Positions 54,527 through 63,990 of a stretch of DNA of 64,000 bases are shown here, piece by piece; the first letter of the stretch is position 1; every line of letters starts with the position of its first letter. The notes below the pieces were generated by a model. That model was not told the origin of the DNA. It ran no database searches and was given only the letters and a program-made list of their open reading frames with translations. The stretch is from the NCBI GenBank assembly GCA_947493745.1, contig CANLSM010000007.1, forward strand, positions 124,001-188,000, read 5' to 3'. Source of the stretch: an uncultured Paracoccaceae bacterium (GTDB lineage: Bacteria > Pseudomonadota > Alphaproteobacteria > Rhodobacterales > Rhodobacteraceae). The position numbers and the translations under genes were made by a program.

Positions 54527-57349
54527 TCAGAAGTCTTCTCCGTATCTCAGGGCATCAGGGCCTTTGCCCACCGGTGAGTTCTGGGCCGGGATGTCGGGCC
54601 TGCTCTGCTTGTCGGCACCGGCCTTCTCGATCCGGACACGCAGGTCGTACCACGCCGCCTGTCCGGTGATCGGATCCGAGTTCGACCAGCGCAGCCCGTC
54701 GCCTTTCTCGGGCAGCAACTCATGGATCAGATGATTGAGCAGGAAGCCTTTGGTTGTCTCCGGCGCATTCTCGTGCAGGGCCCATGCGCCCTTGCGTTTG
54801 CCGATGGCGTTCCAGGTCCAGACGGTTTTTGGGTTGAGCGCATCCATCCTTGCGACGGGGATCTTGATCTTACCGTGATGCGACGTGAGCCACGCCCAGT
54901 CACCGTCGGCAAACCCGTGTTCTTCCCAGAGATCGCCTGAGATATAGAGCGGATTGTGGCCGTGGATTTGGCGAAGCCAGGCGTTCTGGCTCCCCCAGGA
55001 GTGGTACATGGCGGCCGGCCGCTGTGTGATCGCGTGCAGCGGATAGTCAGCGACATCTACGCGGGTTTCCTCAAAGGGTGGATACCAGACGGGCAGAGGA
55101 TCCATGGTCTCGGTGATGCGCTCGCGCAGGTGATCCGGCGGCTGGTTTTCTCCGTGACCTGCGGCGGCCCGCCGGAATTTCTGCAGATGCTCCACATAAA
55201 GCTGAAAGACATAAGGTTGAGGCGCATCAAAGATGCCGCGCTCAACCGCCCAGTCCTGATAGGCCTTGTTCATCGGTTTCAGGAAAGCGGCCTCCTGAGG
55301 GATGTGATCCATCCAGAAGCCGCCATTCTCGATATACCTGTTGATCTGTTCAGGGTTCGGCGCGCCACGGCCTCGTCCTTCACCATTCCCGCGCCAGCCC
55401 GCCAGAGGGCCGATGCCGGGGCGGCGTTCATGATTGATCATGTAATCGGCATAGTCGCTGTAAATCGCGGTTCCGTCCTTGTCGACCATGCCCGGCAGAG
55501 CCAGCTTCACCCCAAGCTCCAACAGGGCGGACTGAAAGCCCTTCACGTCCCGATCCGGCTCGACCACCGGCCAGCGGATGCTGTCGGCCATGGCATCGAC
55601 CTCGGAGATCGGGCGGTCCAGAAGGGAGATGCAGTCATGGCGCTCGAGATAGGTCGTGTCAGGCAGGATCAGATCGGCAAACGCCACCATTTCGGAGGAA
55701 TAGGCATCCGAGTAGATAATCTTGGGGATCTTGTATTCGCCGGTCTCATCCGTGTCGGTCAGCATGTCCATGACCTGGCTGGTGTTCATGGACGAGTTCC
55801 AGGACATGTTCGCCATATACATGAAGAGCACGTCGATCGGGTAGGGATCGCCTGCATGCGCATTCGAGATCACCATATGCATCATGCCATGGGCTGAAAG
55901 CGGGTTCTCCCATGTGAATGCCTTGTCGATGCGCTTGGCGTTCCCGTTCGCATCCAGCGCCAGGTCCTCGGGCCCGCGCGGATAGCCCAGATGCGGCCCG
56001 TCGAGCGGCTTGCCCGGCGTCACAGTGTGGTGCGGACGCGGGTGGCCGTAGACCGGCTTGGGGTAGGGTGGTTTGAAGCGGAAACCGCCGGGCACCTCGA
56101 CCGAGCCCAAGAGCAGTTGCAGCACGTGCAGCGCCCGGCAGGTCTGGAAGCCGTTGGAATGGGCCGAGATGCCGCGCATGGCGTGGAACGACACGGGCCG
56201 ACCGGTGATGGTCTTGTGGGTCTCGCCTTTGAAATCAGTCCATTCCTGCTCGATGGTGATTTCTTTCTCGAACGCGGTATGCGCGATCTCGGCGGCCAGG
56301 CGTTTGATGCGATCGGCGGAGATGCCGCAACGCTCGGCCACGGCTTCTGCCGCATTCGCCTCATCGAGGTATTTCTCCGCCAGAAGCTCAAAGACCGGGC
56401 GATAGGGCTTGCCGTCGATCTCCACCCGTCCGCGCAGCGCAGGCTTCACGCCCGGCTTGTCGAGCGGCTGCTTTGAATTGGTGACCCGGTCCCAGATCCA
56501 GACCTTGTCCGGCCCCTCGCCATCGCGCAGGAAAAGGCCGTAGGTCGGACTGTCCGGGTCGTCATCGACCAGAAACGGCGCGTTGGTGTAGCGGATCAGG
56601 TAGTCGAGATCGACCTTGCCCGCCTTCAGCAACTCATGAATGAGCGCGAGGATAAAAAGCCCGTCGGTCCCCGGCGTGATCCCCACCCACTCATCGGCAA
56701 TCGCGTTATAGCCGGTGCGCACCGGATTGACGCCGATCACCTTGGCGCCGCGTTCCTTGAGCCGTCCCAGCCCCATCTTGATCGGGTTGCTGTCATGGTC
56801 CTCGGCTACTCCGAAGATCATGAAAAGCTCCGTGCGTTCCCAGTCGGGCGAGCCGAATTCCCAGAAGGCGCCACCCAGCGTATAGATGCCGGCGGCCGCC
56901 ATGTTGACCGAGCAGAACCCGCCATGAGCGGCATAATTCGGCGTCCCGAACTGCTGTGCCCACCATGACGTGAAGGATTGGGACTGATCGCGGCCGGTGA
57001 AGAAGGCCAGTTTCTCGGGCGCGGTCTCGCGCACCGATGCCAGCCATTCAGCGGCGGTGGTCAGCGCCTCTTCCCAGCTGATCTCCTCAAACTCTCCGGA
57101 ACCGCGCGGGCCGACGCGTTTCAGGGGCGCACGCAGCCGGGCCGGCGAATAGTGCTGCATAATGCCAGCCGAGCCCTTGGCACAAAGCACACCCTTGTTG
57201 ATCGGATGGTCCCGGTTGCCCTCGATATACTTCACCTTGCCATCCTTGAGATGGACATTGATCCCGCATCGGCAGGCGCACATGTAGCAGGTCGTCTTGC
57301 GGATCTCATCGGCTACGGCAGGTGAGGTGTCGAGTTTGGGTTGGGTCAT
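54527..57349 (-). CDS. soeA: Sulfite dehydrogenase (quinone) catalytic subunit, molybdopterin oxidoreductase
   Basis: A 940-residue bis-MGD enzyme without a Tat leader, so cytoplasmic. The [4Fe-4S] ligands are Cys21, Cys24, Cys28 and Cys56 (CYMCACRC...LCAKG). Cys146 in HGGFCSVN is a likely Mo ligand. Other landmarks are GVAEDHDSNPIKMGLGRLKERGAKVIGVNP, FADLILPDTTYLERHD and HSWGSQNAWLRQIHGHNPLY. With soeB, soeC and a TauE/SafE gene next to it, SoeA of the cytoplasmic sulfite-oxidising SoeABC complex is the best call; a polysulfide or thiosulfate reductase of the same family is the alternative. AAGGTGAG lies before the ATG at 57349. Confidence 0.87.
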   Translation of the reverse strand: MTQPKLDTSPAVADEIRKTTCYMCACRCGINVHLKDGKVKYIEGNRDHPINKGVLCAKGSAGIMQHYSPARLRAPLKRVGPRGSGEFEEISWEEALTTAAEWLASVRETAPEKLAFFTGRDQSQSFTSWWAQQFGTPNYAAHGGFCSVNMAAAGIYTLGGAFWEFGSPDWERTELFMIFGVAEDHDSNPIKMGLGRLKERGAKVIGVNPVRTGYNAIADEWVGITPGTDGLFILALIHELLKAGKVDLDYLIRYTNAPFLVDDDPDSPTYGLFLRDGEGPDKVWIWDRVTNSKQPLDKPGVKPALRGRVEIDGKPYRPVFELLAEKYLDEANAAEAVAERCGISADRIKRLAAEIAHTAFEKEITIEQEWTDFKGETHKTITGRPVSFHAMRGISAHSNGFQTCRALHVLQLLLGSVEVPGGFRFKPPYPKPVYGHPRPHHTVTPGKPLDGPHLGYPRGPEDLALDANGNAKRIDKAFTWENPLSAHGMMHMVISNAHAGDPYPIDVLFMYMANMSWNSSMNTSQVMDMLTDTDETGEYKIPKIIYSDAYSSEMVAFADLILPDTTYLERHDCISLLDRPISEVDAMADSIRWPVVEPDRDVKGFQSALLELGVKLALPGMVDKDGTAIYSDYADYMINHERRPGIGPLAGWRGNGEGRGRGAPNPEQINRYIENGGFWMDHIPQEAAFLKPMNKAYQDWAVERGIFDAPQPYVFQLYVEHLQKFRRAAAGHGENQPPDHLRERITETMDPLPVWYPPFEETRVDVADYPLHAITQRPAAMYHSWGSQNAWLRQIHGHNPLYISGDLWEEHGFADGDWAWLTSHHGKIKIPVARMDALNPKTVWTWNAIGKRKGAWALHENAPETTKGFLLNHLIHELLPEKGDGLRWSNSDPITGQAAWYDLRVRIEKAGADKQSRPDIPAQNSPVGKGPDALRYGEDF

Positions 57350-57363
57350 CGTCTCACCTTGTT

Positions 57364-58113
57364 TCAAAAAGCCGTACGCACGAGGCCAAGACCGGCCAGA
57401 AATACCAGAAGGGACAGGCAGAACGGACGGTAGTATTGCTCAAATACCGGGCGGAAGAGCGCTTTGCCAGCCACAACGCCCGCCAAGGCCGGGACAGATA
57501 GAAGCAGCCCGCGCCAGATCGTCTCGGGTGTCATCATCCCGTAGAGCCAGAGATAGATGAAACTGGTGAGTGACGTGAGAAAGAGGAACATCACGAGCGA
57601 GGCCCGCATCACGCGCGCAGGCGCTTGCCGGGCCAGCACATAAAGCGCCACAACCATGCCACCGACACTGGCGAGCCCGGTCACGATCCCTGCAAGCAGC
57701 CCCGATCCGTAGAGGCCCGGACGGGTTGCAAGAAACGGCAGCCGCAGGTTCAGCAACTGGGTCAGTGCGAGTATCAGGATGATCACCAACGCGATCAGCT
57801 TGGAGGTCTCGACCGGCAGTGCAGTGGTGAGTGCGAGGCCAAGCGGCGTCCCGATGATCGACCCGATCACCAGGCCGATCACGATGGAGTTGTCGGCCTC
57901 TCGAAACCCGCCGCGCACCATCAGAAGGCTGGCGGCCATTTCCAGAAACCAGCAGATCGGGATGAGCGCGATAGGCGGGATGATCCAGACCGTGCTCGCC
58001 ATCACCAGAGCGCTGAGCGCAAAGCCCGAGAAGCCGCGAACGACACCGGCGATGAACACGGCGGAGACAACGAACATCAGTTCGCCACCTGTGAGGTTCA
58101 GAAGGCCGGTCAA
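57364..58113 (-). CDS. TauE/SafE family sulfite/anion exporter
   Basis: A 249-residue membrane protein with about eight helices. The N-terminal half holds VSAVFIAGVVRGFSGFALSALVMA and the second half GLASVGGMVVALYVLARQAP, the duplicated TauE/SafE pattern. It ends 14 bp before soeA and is read in the same direction, so sulfite is a reasonable substrate: export when oxidation by SoeABC cannot keep up (inference). Start is TTG at 58113; an ATG at 58077 is possible. Confidence 0.88.
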   Translation of the reverse strand: MTGLLNLTGGELMFVVSAVFIAGVVRGFSGFALSALVMASTVWIIPPIALIPICWFLEMAASLLMVRGGFREADNSIVIGLVIGSIIGTPLGLALTTALPVETSKLIALVIILILALTQLLNLRLPFLATRPGLYGSGLLAGIVTGLASVGGMVVALYVLARQAPARVMRASLVMFLFLTSLTSFIYLWLYGMMTPETIWRGLLLSVPALAGVVAGKALFRPVFEQYYRPFCLSLLVFLAGLGLVRTAF

Positions 58114-58288
58114 GTCGGGAAATCTCCGCTGGAACTATGGGATTAGTTTAAAGACTGGAAGGGGTTGGGTTAGGGCCAGATTTCCTGACGGATAGGGCCA
58201 GTCTGGGGCCGCCTTGGATGACCAGTGATCTGGTGCCATGGATACTGCCGCGTGATCGGATGCCTGTAACCCGGTCTGACCCCTTAGC

Positions 58289-58591
58289 TCAAATCGCGAG
58301 TACTGGCGAGCCATACGGTATGGTGACCACAATCCGGATCCTCTCGCTTGCGGTCCGGATCAGTTCCGGGGAGACATCAACTCCGGTCACGGTACAGCCG
58401 TTTTCCAGCAGATAGCTGTCGATCGGCTCACCGGAGCCGCAGCCAATGTCGAGAACGGATGGCGCCTCAGGCAGATGCGCCAGAAACCTGTCAATCCAGA
58501 CCCGCTCCCGCAGTTTCCGCTCGCGACGCCTCGTCCATGCACCAGCATGACGCCGGTAGATATCTATCACGTTTTCGCTGTCCGAAGTCAT
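58289..58591 (-). pseudogene. Truncated class I SAM-dependent methyltransferase
   Basis: A 100-residue fragment holding the start of a methyltransferase: VIDIYRRHAGAWTRRRERKLRERVWIDRF, motif I VLDIGCGSGEPIDSYLL and VTGVDVSPELIRTASERI. The family motif then breaks off into IVVTIPYGSPVLAI and a stop, so half of the usual roughly 200 residues are missing, including the later substrate-binding strands. DNA downstream to 58135 shows no continuation in any leftward frame that I could recognise. Likely a decayed gene at the edge of an AT-richer patch. Confidence 0.65.
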
Positions 58592-58732
58592 GGAACAAAC
58601 ATACCCCGGGCACGAGCGGCCCGCAAAGAAGGACGGCCTTGCAGACGTTCGGAGCACTCAGGCGACTTATCTGGCATAGAGGCCATGATCAAACCTGGCG
58701 AATTACAGCGGTGGGCCCTTTGTTTCATCAGG

Positions 58733-59050
58733 CTATTTGCCAAACGTCGTCCACACCAAAACCGAAATCCATATCAAAAACACCGCTATGATGGCATAGG
58801 CAAGTTTCTTCGGCCCAAAATAATACTCGGTGGAGAGCACGATCATGAACGTCACAAGCCATAGAGCAGAAATGACGAGTGGAACGCTAGTACTTCCCGT
58901 CATATCCAGCATGTGGAGAATTGAAAATGCAGCACCGCTAAAGGCAATCAGCCTGACTATGTTTCTCCAAATCGGGTGCCTTGGCTTTTCTTCTGTGCCA
59001 TAGATGGCCAAACCAAGGTATTGAATGATCAACTCCAGAACGGTTTCCAT
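58733..59050 (-). CDS. Hypothetical membrane protein, 105 residues
   Basis: Predicted to have three or so hydrophobic segments (IVRLIAFSGAAFSILHML, LVISALWLVTFMIVL, YAIIAVFLIWISVLVW) separated by charged turns. AGGA precedes the ATG at 59050. Codon use is AT-richer than the flanking genes, suggesting acquisition by transfer. No family recognised. Confidence 0.55.
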   Translation of the reverse strand: METVLELIIQYLGLAIYGTEEKPRHPIWRNIVRLIAFSGAAFSILHMLDMTGSTSVPLVISALWLVTFMIVLSTEYYFGPKKLAYAIIAVFLIWISVLVWTTFGK

Positions 59051-59348
59051 GAAGCATTTTCCTAGTATTGCCTTCTTGATTTCAAATAGCTGAAAAGTGA
59101 GGCTGAATTCTGTTTTAGAGGGATTGTGGACGGCAGAAAGGTCCCGCAGAGTTGCAATCCGACCAACAGTTTGAACGACTTTAGCTGAGCAAAACTGTCA
59201 GATGACCGCGCCGAGCCCCATTTGACCAATGCTGCGCTTCCGGTAGATGTCCGCTTGTCTGCGTTTGAAAAGTTGCCCGATGACGGAAACCAACGGTCTA
59301 TGTTTGGCGCGGACAGTGACTTTGATGAGCCACAACCTTTGAATCAGG
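59051..59348. other. Gene-free AT-richer stretch
   Basis: About 300 bases without a supportable ORF on either strand. I see no IS ends, tRNA or clear promoter. It looks like degraded sequence between two unrecognised genes. Confidence 0.5.
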
Positions 59349-59774
59349 CTATCCCCGGAATCCATATTCCAACTCGGAAACACCCTCGGTTTCATTTAGC
59401 AGTCTTACGATAGCCGCAAATAGCGGCATCGCAGCAGGCTCGGCATGATAACGTCTGAACCCTTTCCAAATATAGGTGTTTTGAGGGTGTACCAATATTC
59501 CGTGTCCGTCTAAGTGGCTCCCGCAAAATATGCCCAGATCGAACGGCCCGTCATGTTCAACCGGAAGATACTGACATCTCTCTCTGTAGATGCCCTGTTG
59601 GTCTTCCTGTCCCGGCAACACGTTGTATCCGGCTTTCGCAAGCTCCTTGGTCAGAAAATTGCCCAAGGCGTTGGTAAAGATGAATTCCGGAGGCTTTTCG
59701 CGTGAAGCGTAGTCAATTTCATCTTGGTCAGGTGGAAACAAATCGGAGCGGAAGAACATGCTGGTGCGTTCCAT
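59349..59774 (-). CDS. Hypothetical protein, 141 residues
   Basis: An acidic, soluble protein with MFFRSDLFPPDQDEIDYASREKPPEFIFTNALGNFLTKELAKAGYNVLPG, then FDLGIFCGSHLDGHGILVHP and a C-terminal helix PLFAAIVRLLNETEGVSELEYGFRG. The layout (N-terminal LFPP..., mid cysteine with GH) recalls small uncharacterised proteins of mobile regions, but I cannot name a family. AGGG lies upstream of the ATG. Located in the AT-richer patch. Confidence 0.55.
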   Translation of the reverse strand: MERTSMFFRSDLFPPDQDEIDYASREKPPEFIFTNALGNFLTKELAKAGYNVLPGQEDQQGIYRERCQYLPVEHDGPFDLGIFCGSHLDGHGILVHPQNTYIWKGFRRYHAEPAAMPLFAAIVRLLNETEGVSELEYGFRG

Positions 59775-60196
59775 TTTTACCGTTCCCTGAATAATGAAAG
59801 CAGCTGAGCTAGGATGTTCAACAACTACTCAGCAACAATCAACGGCTGATGCATTGTTGGCGCTTAAGCGGCAAGAATCAGACTATCAAAGCGTATGCGG
59901 CATATCCGAGGCGGAACAAGCCCGGCCGCATGCGGCTATGTAGTCAGAAGCGGCCGTTCTCTTTTCTGTGGCGAATGCTCGCTTGGTCCGCGTTGCCGAC
60001 GCTGAACCAATTTTGCTTGGTGCTCGGCTCACTATGGCTCGACCGACAAAAGCCTCCGTGTTCGTTTGAGGCGGGGATACGTGACGCGCTACCCATGCCC
60101 CAAACAACCTCAGGTATTGAGTGTGACCATCGAAGCCCCAAAGGTCGCTCAATTTCCGCGCGCTTCAGACTCGATTAACCAATTTCGAGGCAGCCT
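59775..60196. other. Gene-free stretch of 422 bp upstream of dprA
   Basis: No convincing gene on either strand; the ORFs present are short, out of family and lack ribosome binding sites. A GCCGCATGCGGC palindrome occurs near 59929. The dprA promoter should lie at the right end, but no clear -35/-10 pair stands out. The region resembles decayed DNA. Confidence 0.5.
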
Positions 60197-61333
60197 GTGC
60201 GCATGCCTGATACCGAGCCATCATTGCCGTTCCCAACTATGTCGCCCGAAAGGGCGGAGGATCCCGTAAGTTGGCTGCAACTCATCCGCTCACGCCGGGT
60301 GGGGCCTGCGACGTTCTTTCGGTTGATGGGTGAGTATGGTTCGGCCCGCGCGGCGCTGGAGGCCTTGCCCAAGATCGCCCATGCCGCAGGCGCAAAGGGC
60401 TACCGCGCCTGTCCCCGCGCTGATGCCGAGCGGGAGCTTCATGCAGGCATCGCCATTGGCGCCAAGCTTCTCTGCCATGGCAGCGCGGACTACCCGCAGG
60501 CGCTGGCCGAGATCACGGATGCGCCGCCGGTGCTGTGGGCTCTGGGCAATCTCGACCTGCTCAGGCGCCCGTGCGTGGCGCTGGTGGGCGCGCGCAATGC
60601 GTCCTCGCTGGGTCGCCGGATGGCCAAGAAACTGGCGGCAGAACTGGGCGAGGCCGGCTTCGTTGTCGCCTCGGGCCTTGCGCGCGGCATCGACACGGAG
60701 GCGCATCGCACCAGCCTCAAGACCGGGACCATTGCGGTTTTTGCGGGCGGGATCGACGTGATCTACCCGCAGGACAACATCGAACTTGCAGGCGAAATTG
60801 CGCAGGCGGGCCTGATCCTGTCGGAAATGCCCATCGGCGTAACGCCGCAGGCGCGCCACTTCCCGCGCCGCAACCGGATCGTCTCGGGGCTGTCGCGGGG
60901 CGTAGTTGTTGTCGAGGGGGCCGCGAAATCGGGCTCCCTGATCACCGCGCGCGATGCCGCCGATCAGGGGCGCGAGGTCATGGCCGTGCCCGGGCACCCG
61001 ATGGATCACCGGGCCTCGGGCTGCAACATGCTGATCCGCGACGGGGCCACTCTGGTCCGCTCCGCCACCGACATTGCCGAGCTTCTAGCCCAGCCCCTGC
61101 CCGCCAGACCGGTCCCAGGCGCCACCCGCCGTTCGGTCCCGGCAGAGCGCCCGCCGCCGGGTCGCCTCACCTATGATCTGCTCAATCTGCTCGGCCCCGC
61201 GCCGGTGCATGAGGACAACCTGATCCGGCAACTCAGACTGCCCGCCAACATGGTGACCGAGGCGCTCTCGGAGCTTGACCTCACCGGCCATATCGAAAGA
61301 CATCCCGGCGGTCTGGTCTCGCGCCCGATCTGA
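60197..61333 (+). CDS. dprA: DNA-processing protein DprA
   Basis: A 378-residue protein that loads RecA on incoming single-stranded DNA in transformation. An N-terminal SAM-like region (VSWLQLIRSRRVGPATFFRLM) is followed by the Rossmann-like core: YPQALAEITDAPPVLWALG, VALVGARNASSLGRRMAKKLA, VASGLARGIDTEAHRTSL, VIYPQDN, FPRRNRIVSGLS and VVEGAAKSGSLITA. The C-terminal winged-helix-like domain (about 315-378; LLNLLGPAPVHEDNLIRQL) is present. Start is GTG at 60197 with GAGG 7 nt upstream. Confidence 0.95.
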   Translation: MRMPDTEPSLPFPTMSPERAEDPVSWLQLIRSRRVGPATFFRLMGEYGSARAALEALPKIAHAAGAKGYRACPRADAERELHAGIAIGAKLLCHGSADYPQALAEITDAPPVLWALGNLDLLRRPCVALVGARNASSLGRRMAKKLAAELGEAGFVVASGLARGIDTEAHRTSLKTGTIAVFAGGIDVIYPQDNIELAGEIAQAGLILSEMPIGVTPQARHFPRRNRIVSGLSRGVVVVEGAAKSGSLITARDAADQGREVMAVPGHPMDHRASGCNMLIRDGATLVRSATDIAELLAQPLPARPVPGATRRSVPAERPPPGRLTYDLLNLLGPAPVHEDNLIRQLRLPANMVTEALSELDLTGHIERHPGGLVSRPI

Positions 61334-61389
61334 CGCGGCCCACTGACCTCAGTCGCGTGACTAATCGGCACCCCCGCGCAGAGGAGCAG

Positions 61390-61418
61390 TTGACAAACCC
61401 CTGCACGCACCACATTTT
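61390..61418 (+). promoter_or_regulatory. Candidate promoter for topA
   Basis: TTGACA at 61390-61395, a 17-bp spacer, and CATTTT at 61413-61418. The -35 is perfect and the -10 poor. It lies 47 bp before the topA ATG, with AAGGAG in between. Confidence 0.4.
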
Positions 61419-61464
61419 CCCGCGCTGCAGGCACACGCATTTCATTTAAGGAGCGCCACCCTTC

Positions 61465-63990
61465 ATGGCCGTTGTCGTCGTCGAAAGCCCCGCAAAGGCC
61501 AAAACCATCAACAAATATCTCGGCAATGACTTCACGGTGCTGGCCTCCTATGGCCATGTGCGTGACCTGCCGCCCAAGGACGGCTCGGTCGATCCCGACA
61601 ATGAGTTCGAGATGAAATGGGAGGTGGCCAGCCAGTCCCAGAAGCACGTCCGCGCGATTGCCGAAGCGCTGAAGGATGACAATACGCTGATCCTCGCGAC
61701 CGACCCGGATCGTGAGGGTGAGGCTATTTCGTGGCATCTGCAGGAGGCTTTGACCAAGCGCAAGGCCATTAAGAAATCAACGGATGTGAAACGTGTCGTC
61801 TTCAACGCCATTACCAAGGCCGCCGTTACCGAGGCGATGGAGAACCCGCGTCAGGTCGATATGGAGCTGGTGGAGGCCTATCTGGCCCGCCGGGCGCTCG
61901 ACTATCTGGTTGGGTTCAACCTATCGCCTGTGCTCTGGCGCAAGCTGCCGGGTGCCAAATCCGCAGGCCGGGTGCAGTCGGTCGCCCTGCGTCTGATCGT
62001 CGAGCGCGAGATGGAGATCGAGGCCTTCAAGGCGCGCGAATACTGGACAGTCAAGGCGGTGCTCGCGACCCCGCGCGGTCAGGAATACGAGGCGCGGCTG
62101 ACCATTCTAGGCGGCGACAAGCTGGACAAGTTCGACATCGCCACGGCCGAGGCGGCGGACCTTGCGGTTGCCGCAATCACCTCGCGCGATCTGAAGATCG
62201 CAAGTGTCGAGGCCAAGCCAGCGACCCGCAACCCCTCAGCCCCCTTCATGACATCGACCCTCCAGCAGGAGGCATCCCGCAAGTTCGGTTTTGGTGCCCG
62301 CCAGACCATGAGCACCGCGCAGCGTCTCTATGAGGCCGGGCACATCACCTACATGCGGACCGACGGGATCGACATGGCACCCGAGGCGGTGATGGCCGCA
62401 CGCGATGTGATCAAGGATCGTTACGGGACCGAGTACGTGCCGAAATCCCCGCGCATGTACAAGAACAAGGCCAAGAACGCACAGGAGGCGCATGAGTGCA
62501 TCCGCCCCACCGACCTGTCGGCTAGCCCGGACAAGCTGGCCAAGCTGGAGCCCGATCAGCGCAAGCTTTACGATCTGATCTGGAAACGCTCGATCTCGTG
62601 CCAGATGGAAGGCGCGCGGCTGGAGCGCACGACGGTCGATATCGCCAGCGCCGACGGTCAGGTCGGCCTGCGGGCCACCGGTCAGGTGATAAAGTTCGAC
62701 GGCTTTCTGCGGGTTTATGAGGAAGGCCGGGACGAGGATGTGATCGACGAGGACGACAAGCGTCTGCCTCAGATCGATCAGGGCGAGGTGGCCGAGAAAC
62801 GCTCTGTCGCGCCGGACCAGCATTTCACCCAGCCGCCGCCGCGCTATACCGAGGCGACGCTGGTCAAGCGGATGGAAGAGTTGGGCATCGGGCGCCCCTC
62901 AACCTATGCCTCGATCGTCTCGGTCATTCAGGAACGCGACTATGTCCGCAAGGAGAAAAACCGCCTGATCCCCGAAGACAAGGGACGACTGGTCACGGCC
63001 TTTCTGGAAAACTATTTCCGCAAATATGTTGGCTATAACTTCACCGCCGGTCTGGAAGAGGAACTCGACGAGGTCTCCGCCGGTGACCGGCAATGGAAGA
63101 ACGTGCTCAGTCGTTTCTGGTCCGATTTTTCGGCCGCCGTGGCCGAGACCAAGGACCTGCGCATCACCGAGGTGCTGGAAAAGATCAACGAGGTGCTTGA
63201 GCCACATCTCTTCCCGCCGACCGAGGACGGATCGGACCCGCGGGTCTGCAAGAATTGCGGTACCGGACGGCTGTCGATGCGCACTGCGCGTTCGGGCGGG
63301 GCATTCATCGGCTGCTCGAACTACCCCGAATGCCGCTACACGCGACCGCTGGCAGGCGAGGTCGAGGGCGGCGATGTTGCAGGGCCCGACGGCAAGCTGC
63401 TGGGTCACAATGACGAGGGAACGCCGGTCACCCTGCGTTCAGGCCGTTTCGGGCCCTATGTGCAGCTTGGCGAGCCGACCGAGGAGGAGCCGAAACCCAA
63501 ACGCTCCTCGATCCCCAAGGGCATGGACCTAGCCGCCGTCGATCTGGCCAAGGCGCTGGAACTTCTGTCTTTGCCACGTCTCATCGGGCCTCACCCGGAA
63601 GACGGCGAGCCGGTCGAGACCAATCTCGGTCGCTACGGTCCTTATGTGAAATGGGGCAAAATCTACGCCAATATCCAGGATCAGGACGAGATTTTCACCA
63701 TGGGCATGAACCGTGCGGTGGAACTTCTGGCCCAAAAGGCTGCAAGCCGTGGCGGGCGCGGGGCGACAGCCGCCCCCCTGAAGGAGCTTGGCGAGCATCC
63801 CACAGATGGCGGATCGGTCAATGTGATGAGCGGGCGCTACGGCCCATACGTCAAATGGGAGAAGGTGAATGCCACGCTTCCCAAGGATATGGAGCCGGAA
63901 ACGGTAACGATGGACATGGCGGTCGAACTTATCGCAGCCAAGGCCGGGTCAAAGAAGAAAAAGAAGCCTGCAAAAAAGAAGTCGAAGTAG
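61465..63990 (+). CDS. topA: DNA topoisomerase I
   Basis: An 841-residue type IA topoisomerase that relaxes negative supercoils. The TOPRIM domain has VVVESPAKAKTINKYLG and LILATDPDREGEAISWHL; the active-site Tyr is in HITYMRTDGIDMAPEAV. GRPSTYASIVSVIQERDYV and a C-terminal zinc ribbon (CKNCGTGRLSMRTARSGGAFIGCSNYPECRYT) follow, then two or more repeats of the GRYGPYVKWGK type and a Lys-rich tail ending KKKKPAKKKSK. Complete; the stop is 10 bp before the window end. Confidence 0.97.
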   Translation: MAVVVVESPAKAKTINKYLGNDFTVLASYGHVRDLPPKDGSVDPDNEFEMKWEVASQSQKHVRAIAEALKDDNTLILATDPDREGEAISWHLQEALTKRKAIKKSTDVKRVVFNAITKAAVTEAMENPRQVDMELVEAYLARRALDYLVGFNLSPVLWRKLPGAKSAGRVQSVALRLIVEREMEIEAFKAREYWTVKAVLATPRGQEYEARLTILGGDKLDKFDIATAEAADLAVAAITSRDLKIASVEAKPATRNPSAPFMTSTLQQEASRKFGFGARQTMSTAQRLYEAGHITYMRTDGIDMAPEAVMAARDVIKDRYGTEYVPKSPRMYKNKAKNAQEAHECIRPTDLSASPDKLAKLEPDQRKLYDLIWKRSISCQMEGARLERTTVDIASADGQVGLRATGQVIKFDGFLRVYEEGRDEDVIDEDDKRLPQIDQGEVAEKRSVAPDQHFTQPPPRYTEATLVKRMEELGIGRPSTYASIVSVIQERDYVRKEKNRLIPEDKGRLVTAFLENYFRKYVGYNFTAGLEEELDEVSAGDRQWKNVLSRFWSDFSAAVAETKDLRITEVLEKINEVLEPHLFPPTEDGSDPRVCKNCGTGRLSMRTARSGGAFIGCSNYPECRYTRPLAGEVEGGDVAGPDGKLLGHNDEGTPVTLRSGRFGPYVQLGEPTEEEPKPKRSSIPKGMDLAAVDLAKALELLSLPRLIGPHPEDGEPVETNLGRYGPYVKWGKIYANIQDQDEIFTMGMNRAVELLAQKAASRGGRGATAAPLKELGEHPTDGGSVNVMSGRYGPYVKWEKVNATLPKDMEPETVTMDMAVELIAAKAGSKKKKKPAKKKSK

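Noticed and set aside
58250-58290. GGTCAGACC-like stretch near the truncated methyltransferase as a transposon end
   Set aside because: No matching second end or transposase remnant is present nearby.
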